From assembly GCA_964413935.1 (NCBI GenBank), contig CAYPTY010000026.1, positions 1 through 24,197 on the forward strand: DNA of 24,197 bases, in the 5' to 3' direction. The position numbers and the translations under genes were made by a program. The stretch's first letter is position 1, and each line of letters begins with the position of its first letter. Of the stretch, positions 1 to 8,494 are shown piece after piece. A model generated the notes under the pieces. It had not been told where the DNA came from. It saw nothing but the letters and a program-made list of their open reading frames with translations, and did not search any database. The stretch is from CAYPTY01 sp964413935. GTDB taxonomy: Bacteria; Bacteroidota; Rhodothermia; Balneolales; Balneolaceae.

Positions 1-126
1 ATAACGATTCCCCAACCCTTCTTGATAACATTTCCCCGTTTGGCTATGTTGCTTCGCCTTCTGAGGCAGTATGTATATCGGATATTTAGCTACTGAGCCA
101 AAGCAACCCTAACCAATTATTAGCAC

Positions 127-1692
127 ATGTCTGACGATAACACAACGGGAGTGGTGAGCACTAAGACCTTTTTCGGCCACCCGCGCGGACTCGCGACCCT
201 CTTCTTTACCGAAATGTTTGAGCGCTTCAGTTACTATGGGATGCGCGCCCTTCTCATTCTCTTTATGACAACCCCGCTTATTGACGGTGGACTGGAACTG
301 GATGACCAGGTTTCAGGCGCCATTTATGGCCTCTATGTGATGGGAGTATATATTCTCGCCCTGCCGGGCGGCTTTCTGGCCGACCGACTGTTTGGACTAA
401 AAAAGTCGGTCTGGTATGGTGGTATCATCATTGCTCTGGGCCACTTTACCATGGCCATTCCCGGAGTACTGGAAATCATGGGGATGAACGAGCCCGGCGT
501 AACCACCGATGTGGATCTCATCCCCTTCTTCCTCGGACTGATTTTTATTGCTGTAGGGACCGGCCTCCTCAAACCCAATATTTCATCCATCGTAGGCTCT
601 CTTTATCCCAAAAGTGAAAGCGCACGTCGCGATGCCGGGTTTTCCATTTTTTATTCCGGGATTAATATCGGTGCCTTTATCGCACCACTGATTACTTCCC
701 CGCTGGGCGAGGGCGTAAACTGGCATCTGGGCTTTGGTACCGCCGGTTTGTTCATGGTCTTCGGCCTGATTCAGTACAAAGCCACGGCCAAATATCTGGA
801 AGGCGTGGGTGATGAACCTGTTTTTACCGAGGAGAAAGAGATCGCCGATCAGCGTAAACTGGTGAATATTCTTCGGGTGATTGGACTTGCAGTGGTAGGC
901 ATCCTGGTACTTGCTTTCATGCGTGTGATTCCGGTGGATGCGGTTGCTATCGCGGATGCTTCCGGTGTGCTGATCGTAAGCATTGCATTCCTCTTCCTGG
1001 GCTATGTGATTTTCTTTGGAGGATTGAATGAGGATGAGCGCAAGAAGACCATCGTGATCGGAATCGTGTTTATTTTCTCGGCTGTATTCTGGTCCGGTTT
1101 TGAGCAGGCGGGATCCACTCTAAACCTCTTTGCACAACGCTTCACCGATCGTACGGTTTTTGGGGCGGAAATTGCCGCCGGAGTTCTGCAGGCGGTGAAC
1201 CCACTGCTGATCATTATTTTTGCTCCATTATTCGGGGCGATGTGGGTCGGCCTCGCTAAACGAAATCTGGAACCATCCTCACCCATAAAATTCGCCTTTG
1301 GTTTGATCTTGCTGGGTGTGGGTTTCTTTGTGATGGTGTTTGCGGCCAAAATTGCCGCTTCCGGCGATCTTGCGGCGCCAACCTGGTTACTGCTCACCTA
1401 TATGTTCCACACCTTTGGTGAACTTTCCCTATCGCCGGTTGGGCTTTCCCTCACTACCAAACTGGCACCGAAGAAATACTACGGACAGATGATGGGGATG
1501 TGGTTTATGTCGGTATCCCTGGGTAACCTGATTGCAGGACGAGTGGGCGGTGAAATTTCGGGTTCCGATCAGGAAGCCCTGCTGAATATGCCGGATCAGT
1601 ATCTCACGATTGTGTACATCACCGTCGGAGCCGGTCTGGTATTGCTCCTCCTTACCAAACCTATCCGCAAACTGATGGGAGACGTGCATTAG
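127..1692 (+). CDS. POT/PTR2-family proton-coupled di/tripeptide transporter
   Basis: An inner-membrane importer of the major facilitator superfamily, 521 residues, the usual length for bacterial POT proteins (DtpT-like). The family signature is clear: ExxERFSYYG at residues 29-38 (E29, E32, R33) in helix 1, followed by the PGGFLADRLFG loop, the GTGLLKPNISS stretch, FSIFYSGINIGAF and, near the C-terminus, FHTFGELSLSPVGLS. The family couples uptake of di- and tripeptides to the proton gradient; the exact substrate cannot be read from sequence. Hydrophobic segments run through the whole protein, consistent with 12-14 helices. The ATG at 127 starts a natural cytoplasmic N-terminus; no strong Shine-Dalgarno precedes it. 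It appears monocistronic, closed by a terminator at 1747-1771. Peptide uptake would fit an organism that also secretes a tricorn-like protease, but the genes are far apart and that link is inference. Confidence 0.95.
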   Translation: MSDDNTTGVVSTKTFFGHPRGLATLFFTEMFERFSYYGMRALLILFMTTPLIDGGLELDDQVSGAIYGLYVMGVYILALPGGFLADRLFGLKKSVWYGGIIIALGHFTMAIPGVLEIMGMNEPGVTTDVDLIPFFLGLIFIAVGTGLLKPNISSIVGSLYPKSESARRDAGFSIFYSGINIGAFIAPLITSPLGEGVNWHLGFGTAGLFMVFGLIQYKATAKYLEGVGDEPVFTEEKEIADQRKLVNILRVIGLAVVGILVLAFMRVIPVDAVAIADASGVLIVSIAFLFLGYVIFFGGLNEDERKKTIVIGIVFIFSAVFWSGFEQAGSTLNLFAQRFTDRTVFGAEIAAGVLQAVNPLLIIIFAPLFGAMWVGLAKRNLEPSSPIKFAFGLILLGVGFFVMVFAAKIAASGDLAAPTWLLLTYMFHTFGELSLSPVGLSLTTKLAPKKYYGQMMGMWFMSVSLGNLIAGRVGGEISGSDQEALLNMPDQYLTIVYITVGAGLVLLLLTKPIRKLMGDVH

Positions 1693-1705
1693 AATTTGAA
1701 ATGTG

Positions 1706-1727
1706 TGCCAAAGGCAAGCCTTTGGCA
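1706..1727. repeat. Perfect 10-bp palindrome, REP-like
   Basis: Arms TGCCAAAGGC (1706-1715) and GCCTTTGGCA (1718-1727) are exact reverse complements around a 2-nt centre. It lies just after the transporter stop codon and 20 bp before the terminator. The core GCCAAAGGC/GCCTTTGGC is shared with the larger elements at 21905-21940 and 23072-23107. Confidence 0.7.
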
Positions 1728-1746
1728 TGATGTGAAATGTGAAAAT

Positions 1747-1771
1747 AGGCCCGTTTTTTGGGCCTTTTTTT
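1747..1771 (+). terminator. Rho-independent terminator after the peptide transporter gene
   Basis: The stem AGGCCC (1747-1752) pairs with GGGCCT (1760-1765) around a 7-nt GTTTTTT loop and is followed directly by an uninterrupted T run to 1771. It separates the transporter from ppdK. Confidence 0.9.
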
Positions 1772-1781
1772 GTATCCATTA

Positions 1782-1823
1782 AATCCCAAATTTCGCATTC
1801 CAAATTCCAAATTCCGAATTTAT
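1782..1823 (+). repeat. Heptamer repeat array (consensus AATTYCA) upstream of ppdK
   Basis: Six consecutive 7-nt units can be read without gaps: AATCCCA, AATTTCG, CATTCCA, AATTCCA, AATTCCG, AATTTAT. It resembles the short tandemly repeated repetitive (STRR) sequences known from several bacterial groups. It sits about 90 bp upstream of the ppdK start, inside the intergenic region. Confidence 0.75.
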
Positions 1824-1911
1824 TTGCTTCATCATTTCTCCACATTCGTTTTCTATTCTGAGTGAAAATTGGACCCGCATCGGTCAAACCTACAATTAAA
1901 TGGGAGATATA

Positions 1912-4557
1912 ATGGTAACGGATGTACTGAAGAAGCATGTTTATGTCTTTGGAGCCGGTGAGGCAGAAGGCAATCGCAGCATGAAAAAATTATTGGGCGG
2001 TAAGGGAGCAAACCTGGCTGAAATGTCCTCCATCGGACTTCCTGTTCCTGCCGGGATCACCATCTCAACCGAAACCTGTGCCTATTATGCTGAGCATGAA
2101 GGCAAATGGCCAACAGGGCTGCGTGAGCAAGTCAGAAGCGGGGTCAAGCACATCGAACTGATTATGGGCATGAAACTGGGTGATCTTCATCATCCCTTAC
2201 TGCTTTCCGTTCGCTCCGGCGCCGCTCTTTCCATGCCGGGTATGATGGATACCGTATTGAACCTGGGGCTGAACGACGACACCGTGGTTGGGCTGGCACA
2301 GCATACCGGCAATGAACGCTTCGCATACGACAGTTACCGACGTTTCATCGATATGTTCGGGGATGTGGTGATGGGAATTCCACACGAGAAATTCGAAAAA
2401 GCCATTGAAAACCTGAAAAAGGCTCGTGGTGTTGAAGATGATACGCAACTCACTACCGAAGATCTGAAAGAACTGGTAGACCGGTACAAAGCTGTTTACC
2501 GAAACACCACCGGTTACATGTTCCCGACCGATCCTTTTGAGCAGCTAGATCTAGCCATAAATGCGGTATTTGATTCCTGGATGAGCGACCGCGCCAGAAA
2601 ATATCGACAGATTAATCACATCACCGGTTTGATGGGCACAGCCGTGAATGTACAGGCTATGGTGTTTGGGAATATGGGGGATGACTCAGCAACCGGGGTG
2701 TGTTTTACCCGGAATCCATCCACCGGTGAGAATAAACTCTATGGTGAGTTCCTGATTAATGCTCAGGGTGAAGATGTGGTTGCCGGTATCCGTACGCCTC
2801 AGGATATCGAAAAGCTGAAAGATGTGATGCCGGAAGATTACAACCTGCTGAATGAATACTGTCAGCAGCTGGAAAAGCATTATGGAAACATGCAGGACAT
2901 TGAGTTCACCATTCAGAAAGGTAAACTCTGGATTCTGCAAACCAGAAACGGTAAGCGCACCGGTAAAGCGGCTGTGAAAATTGCCGTGGATATGGTGAAT
3001 GAAAAACGAATCAGCGAAAAAGAGGCCATTAAAAGCCTGGTGGAACCCAATCACCTGGACCAGCTGCTTCATCCACAGATTGATACTACCTCCGCTGATA
3101 AAAATGAACTGATCGGTAAGGGCCTGCCGGCCTCACCCGGTGCCGCTGTGGGTACGGTGGTCTTCAGTTCGGAAAAAGCAGAAGAAATTGCGGCAGAAGG
3201 CGATCCTGTAATCCTGGTGCGCATCGAAACCTCACCGGAAGATGTGGGTGGTATGTCGGCTGCTGAAGGTATTCTGACCTCCCGGGGCGGGATGACTTCT
3301 CACGCGGCGGTTGTAGCCCGCGGATGGGGCAAACCCTGTGTGGCCGGTTGCGGTGATATTGTCATCAACTATGATAACAAGAACTTCACCAACGGCGATC
3401 TGACCATCAAGGAAGGCGATTGGATCTCCATCGATGGTACCACCGGCAAGGTCTTTGCCGGACAGAAAAAAGTGGTTAAGCCTGAGATGGATGAAGACTT
3501 CCACACCTTTATGTCCTGGGTCGACAGCTATCGTGAAATGCTGGTTCGAACCAATGCAGACTCTCCCAAAGATGCCAAAAAAGCACGCGATTTCGGGGCA
3601 GAAGGGATTGGCCTTTGCCGAACAGAGCATATGTTCTTTGGGGAAGAGCGAATCCGCGCTATGCGCAAAATGATTATCGCCGATTCTGAGATCGAGCGAC
3701 GTGAAGCCCTTTCAAAACTGCTGCCATATCAGCGGAAAGATTTCATCGAAATCTTTGAAGCGATGGAAGGTCTGCCGGTAACCGTTCGGCTGCTGGATCC
3801 GCCTCTGCATGAGTTTCTTCCGGAAGACAAGGAGGAAATCGAACGCGTGGCCAATGATTTAAACATTCGTCCGGCGCACTTTGCTGAAATCGTTCGATCG
3901 CTGAAGGAATTCAACCCGATGCTGGGCCACCGGGGATGTCGTCTGGGCATCACCTATCCGGAGATTACCGAGATGCAAACCCGTGCTATCCTGGAAGCAG
4001 CCTATGAGCTGAAGAAGCAGGGCAAAACGGTTCTGCCCGAAATCATGGTTCCGCTGGTGGGTACTCCTCAGGAATTCCGTGCCCAGAAGCATGTGATTGA
4101 GGAAACCGCAGAAGTACTCTTCCATGAGTGGGGCGAAAAAGTGGATTACAAAATCGGTACGATGATTGAGATTCCACGCGCCGCCCTGGTTGCCGATCAG
4201 ATCGCCCGCGATGCTGAGTTCTTCAGCTTCGGAACCAACGACCTCACCCAGATGACCTTCGGTTATTCACGGGATGATGCCGGTAAGTTCCTGGGTGAAT
4301 ATCTGAAACAGGGTATCCTTCAGGATGATCCCTTCCAGGTAATCGACTTCAACGGAGTGGGTCAGCTTATTGAGATGGCCACCGACAGAGGCCGCACCAT
4401 TAAGGAAGACCTGAAAGTGGGTATCTGTGGTGAGCATGGTGGTGAGCCGCATTCGGTAGCTTTCTGCTATCAGATCGGTCTCAACTATGTGAGCTGTTCT
4501 CCTTATCGTGTACCGGTAGCCCGTCTCGCGGCTGCTCAGGCCACGCTGAAGAGCTGA
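1912..4557 (+). CDS. ppdK: Pyruvate, phosphate dikinase
   Basis: Cytoplasmic enzyme that interconverts pyruvate + ATP + Pi and PEP + AMP + PPi. The order is canonical: N-terminal ATP-binding region with FTRNPSTGE, swivelling phosphohistidine domain with GGMTSHAAVVARG (catalytic His at residue 464), and C-terminal PEP/pyruvate barrel with the GHRGCRLG and GICGEHGGEP motifs (catalytic Cys at residue 839). Length (881 residues) matches bacterial PPDK. I chose the ATG at 1912 over the in-frame ATG at 1900 because GGGAG (1902-1906) lies 5 nt before it and would overlap the coding sequence if 1900 were used. The gene stands alone between two terminators. Its usual roles are gluconeogenic PEP supply or PPi-linked glycolysis; direction cannot be told from sequence. 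Confidence 0.96.
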   Translation: MVTDVLKKHVYVFGAGEAEGNRSMKKLLGGKGANLAEMSSIGLPVPAGITISTETCAYYAEHEGKWPTGLREQVRSGVKHIELIMGMKLGDLHHPLLLSVRSGAALSMPGMMDTVLNLGLNDDTVVGLAQHTGNERFAYDSYRRFIDMFGDVVMGIPHEKFEKAIENLKKARGVEDDTQLTTEDLKELVDRYKAVYRNTTGYMFPTDPFEQLDLAINAVFDSWMSDRARKYRQINHITGLMGTAVNVQAMVFGNMGDDSATGVCFTRNPSTGENKLYGEFLINAQGEDVVAGIRTPQDIEKLKDVMPEDYNLLNEYCQQLEKHYGNMQDIEFTIQKGKLWILQTRNGKRTGKAAVKIAVDMVNEKRISEKEAIKSLVEPNHLDQLLHPQIDTTSADKNELIGKGLPASPGAAVGTVVFSSEKAEEIAAEGDPVILVRIETSPEDVGGMSAAEGILTSRGGMTSHAAVVARGWGKPCVAGCGDIVINYDNKNFTNGDLTIKEGDWISIDGTTGKVFAGQKKVVKPEMDEDFHTFMSWVDSYREMLVRTNADSPKDAKKARDFGAEGIGLCRTEHMFFGEERIRAMRKMIIADSEIERREALSKLLPYQRKDFIEIFEAMEGLPVTVRLLDPPLHEFLPEDKEEIERVANDLNIRPAHFAEIVRSLKEFNPMLGHRGCRLGITYPEITEMQTRAILEAAYELKKQGKTVLPEIMVPLVGTPQEFRAQKHVIEETAEVLFHEWGEKVDYKIGTMIEIPRAALVADQIARDAEFFSFGTNDLTQMTFGYSRDDAGKFLGEYLKQGILQDDPFQVIDFNGVGQLIEMATDRGRTIKEDLKVGICGEHGGEPHSVAFCYQIGLNYVSCSPYRVPVARLAAAQATLKS

Positions 4558-4594
4558 GGTTAGGGATAACAGTTAGACCTTTTGCAAATATACG

Positions 4595-4631
4595 CTCATC
4601 ACAGGGCATAGCTCTGTGGTGAGTTTCTTTT
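4595..4631 (+). terminator. Rho-independent terminator after ppdK
   Basis: CTCATCACAG (4595-4604) pairs with CTGTGGTGAG (4614-4623), ten pairs including one G-U, around a 9-nt loop, then TTTCTTTT. The tail GAGTTTCTTTTGT recurs about 30 nt further on (around 4650-4662) without a matching hairpin, suggesting a partial duplication. Confidence 0.8.
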
Positions 4632-4728
4632 GTGATCAGTTTCTGTGACGAGTTTCTTTTGTATAATTCAAAGTACAGAGCCTTCTGAGCAGAAAAAAAT
4701 TTAAACCAATATTCATTTTGGGGGAAAT

Positions 4729-5316
4729 ATGAATGCTGCACATCTTCATTTAATGCTTAATCACTTTCCGATTATAGGTTTAATTATCAGCTTGCTGTTA
4801 TTCATAATCAGCAGGATATATCGAAATAATGGAATCAGGCAGGCAGCTTTGATCACCTTTGTATTTACCGGAATCATGGCACTCGCCGCCTATTTCAGTG
4901 GAACACAGGCTGAAGATATGATGGAAGAACTGCTTCCGGCCAGTGGACATCTGATTGAGGCACATGAAGACGGTGGACTCTATTTCATGATTATCTGTGT
5001 GTTTTTGGGTGCCTTGGCTGCGATCAGCCTGTATCTGGAAAAAAAAGAATTCAAGTATTTACGCTATCTGCATATCGGCATTATAGTGATCTCACTCCTT
5101 GGTTTATATGTTGGGCGAGCCGTGGCAACAGGTGGAGGGGAAATCAGACATACAGAAATCCGGTCTGGAAGCGATGCAGTGAATGATGCCTCAGGATTAT
5201 TCAAAGAAGATGATGATCATGAAGATGGGATTAACTTACTTCATTACATGACTTTGCTTTATGGTCTCTCATCACAAAGCCTGCCTGTTGAAAGGCTGAT
5301 TAAGCTTAGTATATAG
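4729..5316 (+). CDS. Small multi-span membrane protein with N-terminal histidine motif, unknown function
   Basis: 195 residues with four hydrophobic helices (roughly 13-30, 38-57, 84-102, 113-130) and a charged, acidic, histidine-containing tail. The first residues, MNAAHLHLMLNHFPIIG, carry His5, His7 and His12 at the membrane edge; a second pair (His74, His79 in GHLIEAHEDGG) lies in the loop before helix 3. The HxxxNHFPI pattern recalls the VHFPI motif of DUF2231-type membrane proteins, some of which are suspected haem or metal proteins; this is only a resemblance. The start is well supported: GGGGG (4720-4724) lies 4 nt before the ATG. It follows the ppdK terminator and points towards the glp operon end, so it is probably its own transcription unit. 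The last ~25 residues look unlike the rest and may be an altered tail. Confidence 0.8.
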   Translation: MNAAHLHLMLNHFPIIGLIISLLLFIISRIYRNNGIRQAALITFVFTGIMALAAYFSGTQAEDMMEELLPASGHLIEAHEDGGLYFMIICVFLGALAAISLYLEKKEFKYLRYLHIGIIVISLLGLYVGRAVATGGGEIRHTEIRSGSDAVNDASGLFKEDDDHEDGINLLHYMTLLYGLSSQSLPVERLIKLSI

Positions 5317-5324
5317 ATGATAGG

Positions 5325-6128
5325 CTAATTCAACAGCACCGCAAGCCCGGCACCCACGAAATAACCATCGTTCTCGAAATCATAGCCGGAATTGATATCA
5401 AGCTGCAGTCGGCCCTCCGCAAAGGATGAAGCCATGAAACCCAGTTCCAGATAGCTGCGGTCAACCACGCCGCCAAAGTAACCGGCATAGCCAAAGTACA
5501 TGTTCAGCCTTTCCTGCGGATTGATGGCAAAAGCCGGGGTGAGCGTGAGCAGCATTTCATCATTGCCGTCGATATCATCCAGAAAGAGCAGGAAGTTGGA
5601 TGATACACTCCAGCGGTTATAGACCGCATCATAGGGCACATAATCCGCAAATACTCCAAATCGGTAGGTGCTTTCATCGGCTGAAACTGAAGATGCACCC
5701 GTTGCGAAGCTGGCCTCCGCTACAAAAGACATATTGAAGGCGATGTGCTGGTACATATCGGTGCGGCTGGAACCATCCGGAGGCAGTGCAAAAGCCGGAA
5801 TCTGGAAGAAGTTTATCTTGATACCCAGGGATGCATCCTCAAAACCACCGTCAAAAGCATCGCTGCTCAGATAGGAATTAAGGGCGGTTATTACCTCGAA
5901 GCGTGGCGCTACACCGAAACGGGCGCGAAGCTGTCCTATGGAATAAACAGGATCTGCATCCCCGTCAAACTGGCTTAAACTGAGGCCGGATTCTATCATC
6001 ACCTGGCTGCGATCCAGGGTAACGGAGGTATTCCCGATTCCGGGGCGGTCGGGAGAAATCTGTTTAACCTGAGCTTGAATGGAAACGGTCAGGCAGGCAA
6101 AAAGGAGGGTGAGTACAATCTTTTTCAT
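5325..6128 (-). CDS. Exported outer-membrane beta-barrel protein of the phenol-degradation (MetA)/transporter type
   Basis: 267 residues. The N-terminus MKKIVLTLLFACLTVSIQA|QVKQ is a typical signal peptide with predicted cleavage before Gln20. The mature start SPDRPGIGNTSVTLDRSQVMIESGLS is the usual opening of outer-membrane proteins annotated as transporter/MetA-pathway (PF13557-like), followed by alternating aromatic/polar strands; it ends in a hydrophobic strand (GYFVGAGLAVLLN). It is the last gene of the minus-strand glpK-glpF run. Its ATG (6128) overlaps the stop of the current frameshifted glpF frame as ATGA, and lies 24 nt past the stop of the restored glpF frame. The position suggests a role in moving glycerol or a related compound across the outer membrane; that is inference from context. 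Confidence 0.85.
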   Translation of the reverse strand: MKKIVLTLLFACLTVSIQAQVKQISPDRPGIGNTSVTLDRSQVMIESGLSLSQFDGDADPVYSIGQLRARFGVAPRFEVITALNSYLSSDAFDGGFEDASLGIKINFFQIPAFALPPDGSSRTDMYQHIAFNMSFVAEASFATGASSVSADESTYRFGVFADYVPYDAVYNRWSVSSNFLLFLDDIDGNDEMLLTLTPAFAINPQERLNMYFGYAGYFGGVVDRSYLELGFMASSFAEGRLQLDINSGYDFENDGYFVGAGLAVLLN

Positions 6129-6889
6129 GACAGTAAATCAGATTGGTTACTTTTAAAAGGGTTGTAACAAAGTATACAAAGCTGCAGCCAGTACCGCTCC
6201 CAGAACCGGGCCGATGACAGGAATCCAGAAGTAGTTCCAGTCGTTTTTTCCTTTGTTTTTAATCGGCAGATGATGGCATGCATGATGCGCGGGCCCAGAT
6301 CTCTGGCCGGATTGATGGCATAGCCTGTGGGTCCGCCAAGCGAAAGTCCAATCACCCAGACCAGAAAAGCCACAGGTATAGCTCCTATTGAGCCCAGCCC
6401 GATGGGAGTACCGTCGGTCTTAATCTCAGCCCCCGTGATGTAAAAGACTACAAAGACCAGCACAAAGGTGCCGATGGCTTCAGTGATCACATTGGATACC
6501 GGTTTTCGGATGGCCGGAGCTGTTGCAAAAGTAGCCAGAATGGTGGAGGCGTCATCTGTCTCATTATAGTGATCCCGATAAGCTATCCAGACCAGTGAAG
6601 TTCCGATGATGGCCCCGATCATCTGGGCCAGAATGTACTCCGGCACCAAAGCCCAGTCAAAGGTACCGCCCAGTGCAAGACCTATGGTAACGGCCGGATT
6701 GATATGGGCACCGCTGTAAGGGGCCGCCACCAAAACACCTACAAAAACCGATAAAGCCCAGGCCGTGGTGATCACCAGCCAGCCGGAACCAAAGCCTTTG
6801 GTGTTATTTAACAGTGCATTGGCCACTACTCCGTTTCCGAGCAGCATCAGGAGCATGGTGCCGATGATTTCTGCGAAAAATGGGGTCAT
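6125..6889 (-). CDS. glpF: Glycerol uptake facilitator (aquaporin/MIP family), frameshifted near the C-terminus
   Basis: Inner-membrane channel for glycerol. Both half-helix signatures are present: GAHINPAVTIG (NPA at 64-66) and GYAINPARDLGPR (NPA at 193-195, with D197 typical of the glycerol-permeating branch). I chose the ATG at 6889: the protein then starts MTPFFAEIIGTMLL at helix 1 and begins 13 nt after the glpK stop; the longer start at 6964 would overlap glpK and add an atypical leader. After Ile206 the reading frame is wrong: it continues with an unrelated tail to 6125, while the expected last segment is encoded in the -1 frame (see 6153-6269). As read, the protein has 254 residues and lacks its normal helix 6. 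Either a real loss-of-function mutation or a one-base sequence error. Confidence 0.85.
   Translation of the reverse strand: MTPFFAEIIGTMLLMLLGNGVVANALLNNTKGFGSGWLVITTAWALSVFVGVLVAAPYSGAHINPAVTIGLALGGTFDWALVPEYILAQMIGAIIGTSLVWIAYRDHYNETDDASTILATFATAPAIRKPVSNVITEAIGTFVLVFVVFYITGAEIKTDGTPIGLGSIGAIPVAFLVWVIGLSLGGPTGYAINPARDLGPRIMHAIICRLKTKEKTTGTTSGFLSSARFWERYWLQLCILCYNPFKSNQSDLLS
6153..6269 (-). pseudogene. glpF: Out-of-frame C-terminal end of glpF (helix 6)
   Basis: In the -1 frame from 6269, 38 residues read LPIKNKGKND-WNYFWIPVIG-PVLGAVLAAA-LYTLLQPF and then stop (TAA, 6153-6155). This is exactly how GlpF proteins end after the second NPA motif: HAxLPI..., a tryptophan-rich turn, then a helix with PxxGA. 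Joined after residue 206, the protein would have about 245 residues, a normal GlpF length. One base appears to be missing around 6269-6272. There is no canonical slippery heptamer in the right phase, so mutation or sequencing error is likelier than programmed shifting. Confidence 0.85.
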
Positions 6890-6902
6890 TTGAAAAGTGA
6901 AT

Positions 6903-8408
6903 TTAAGATTTTGGGTGATCTGCCCAGAAGCGGGCGGTATCCACCGCTCTTTTCCAGGACCCAATATCGGATTTTATTTCCGAAGGATCACGTTCCGGAT
7001 GAAACGCCCGCTCCACCTGCCATTGTTCTTGAATTTCTTCCATCGAAGACCAGTAACCGACGGCCAGTCCGGCCAGATAGGCCGCTCCCAGCGCGGTGGT
7101 TTCCGTAATTTTTGGGCGAATTACATCACACTGCAGCACATCCGACTGAAACTGCATCAGGAAGTTATTCGCCGTTGCGCCTCCATCCACCCGCAACTCG
7201 GCGATATGAATGTCGGAATCGTTCTGCATGGCATTCAGCACATCCATCGTCTGAAAGGCCATGGATTCCAGTGCAGCGCGTGCGATGTGTGCATCCGTGG
7301 TGCCGCGGGTGAGGCCCACGATGGTTCCCCGGGCATCCTGATTCCAGTAGGGCGCCCCAAGTCCGGCAAAAGCCGGAACCAGATACACGCCGTCGGTATC
7401 CTCAACCCGGGTGGCCAGGTCTTCCGCCTGTGAGGAGGTGGCGAAGAGTTTGAGGCCGTCACGCAGCCATTGCACCACCGCTCCGGCAATGAACACACTT
7501 CCTTCCAGGGCATAATTAATTTCACCGTTGATCTTCCAGGCGATGGTGGTAAGCAGGTTGTGTTTTGAAGGCACACATTCTTCCCCGGTGTTCATGAGCA
7601 TGAAACATCCGGTACCATAGGTGTTTTTCACCATTCCTTTGGAGGTACACATCTGCCCGAAAAGCGCGGCCTGCTGATCACCGGCAATACCGGCAATGGG
7701 AATCTCGGTATTTAAAAAAGAAGGATGGGTTCGGGCAATCACTTCTGAGCTTTCCCTGACCTCCGGCAGCATGCTTTGCGGGATATCGAAGAGCTGCAGT
7801 AATTCCTCATCCCAGTGCTGATCGCGAATATTGAAAAGCATGGTTCGGCTGGCATTGGTGATGTCGGTGGCATGCACTTTGCCGCGGGTAAATTTCCAGA
7901 TCAGCCAGCTGTCGACCGTGCCGTAAGCCAGTTTACCGGCTGCTGCTTTCTCGCGGGCACCATCCACATGGTCCAGAATCCATTTCACCTTGCTGCCCGA
8001 GAAATAGGCGTCGATTACGAGACCGGTTTTCTGCTGAATGTTATCGGCGTGTCCACCGGCAATCAACTCATCGCAATAAGCAGCCGTACGCCGATCCTGC
8101 CACACGATGGCGTTGTAGATGGGTTCACCCGTTTCCCGGTCCCAGACGAGGGTGGTTTCCCGCTGATTGGTAATGCCGATGGCGGCAATCTGTGCACCAT
8201 CAATCCCTTTTTTTGCCAGTGCTTCCGAAACCACGGCCATCTGGGATGACCATATTTCGATGGGATCATGTTCCACCCATCCCGACCTCGGAAAATGCTG
8301 TCCGAATTCTTTCTGGGCTACAGATACGATTTCCCCCGATTTGTTGAACACAATAGCCCGGGAGCTGGTTGTACCCTGATCCAGTGCCAGAATGAAGGTT
8401 TTACTCAT
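6903..8408 (-). CDS. glpK: Glycerol kinase
   Basis: Cytoplasmic FGGY-family kinase that makes sn-glycerol 3-phosphate from glycerol and ATP, trapping glycerol entering through GlpF. 501 residues, full family length. Recognisable features: phosphate-binding DQGTTSSRAIVF (10-21), NQRET (81-85) and WQDRR (103-107) of the glycerol site, catalytic Asp244 in AGDQQAALFGQ, and the ATP-domain stretches YALEGSVFIAGAVVQW, GLGAPYWNQDARG and LRVDGGATANNFLMQ. First gene of the minus-strand run glpK-glpF-outer-membrane protein, with a 13-nt gap to glpF, so very probably one operon. It is divergent from mnmE across 86 bp, which must hold both promoters. No glpD or glpR is visible in the window. Confidence 0.97.
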   Translation of the reverse strand: MSKTFILALDQGTTSSRAIVFNKSGEIVSVAQKEFGQHFPRSGWVEHDPIEIWSSQMAVVSEALAKKGIDGAQIAAIGITNQRETTLVWDRETGEPIYNAIVWQDRRTAAYCDELIAGGHADNIQQKTGLVIDAYFSGSKVKWILDHVDGAREKAAAGKLAYGTVDSWLIWKFTRGKVHATDITNASRTMLFNIRDQHWDEELLQLFDIPQSMLPEVRESSEVIARTHPSFLNTEIPIAGIAGDQQAALFGQMCTSKGMVKNTYGTGCFMLMNTGEECVPSKHNLLTTIAWKINGEINYALEGSVFIAGAVVQWLRDGLKLFATSSQAEDLATRVEDTDGVYLVPAFAGLGAPYWNQDARGTIVGLTRGTTDAHIARAALESMAFQTMDVLNAMQNDSDIHIAELRVDGGATANNFLMQFQSDVLQCDVIRPKITETTALGAAYLAGLAVGYWSSMEEIQEQWQVERAFHPERDPSEIKSDIGSWKRAVDTARFWADHPKS

Positions 8409-8455
8409 TTCAGTGTTTCAGTGCTAATAATTCTCAAACTGTCCTTGAATCCACA

Positions 8456-8490
8456 AATCTTACATTTCAAAGTTCAAATTCCTAATTTCG
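8456..8490 (+). repeat. Heptamer repeat array ending 4 bp before the mnmE start codon
   Basis: Five gapless 7-nt units: AATCTTA, CATTTCA, AAGTTCA, AATTCCT, AATTTCG. Same consensus (AATTYCA) and same orientation relative to the gene as the array before ppdK. It occupies the place where a ribosome binding site would be; no Shine-Dalgarno is visible. Confidence 0.65.
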
Positions 8491-8494
8491 CTTC

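Noticed and set aside
1..126. Promoter for the peptide transporter
   Set aside because: No convincing Bacteroidota (TTG ... TAnnTTTG) or sigma-70 pair could be placed; likewise elsewhere in the window, so no promoters are called.
4640..4675. Second terminator after ppdK
   Set aside because: The GAGTTTCTTTTGT tail is repeated but lacks a paired stem, so it looks like a partial duplication only.
6260..6275. Programmed frameshift in glpF
   Set aside because: No X XXY YYZ heptamer is in the right phase near the break, and no useful short product would result; mutation or sequence error is more likely.
6889..6964. Longer glpF start at 6964
   Set aside because: It would overlap glpK by about 60 nt and add an atypical polar leader before helix 1; the ATG at 6889 gives a normal MIP N-terminus.
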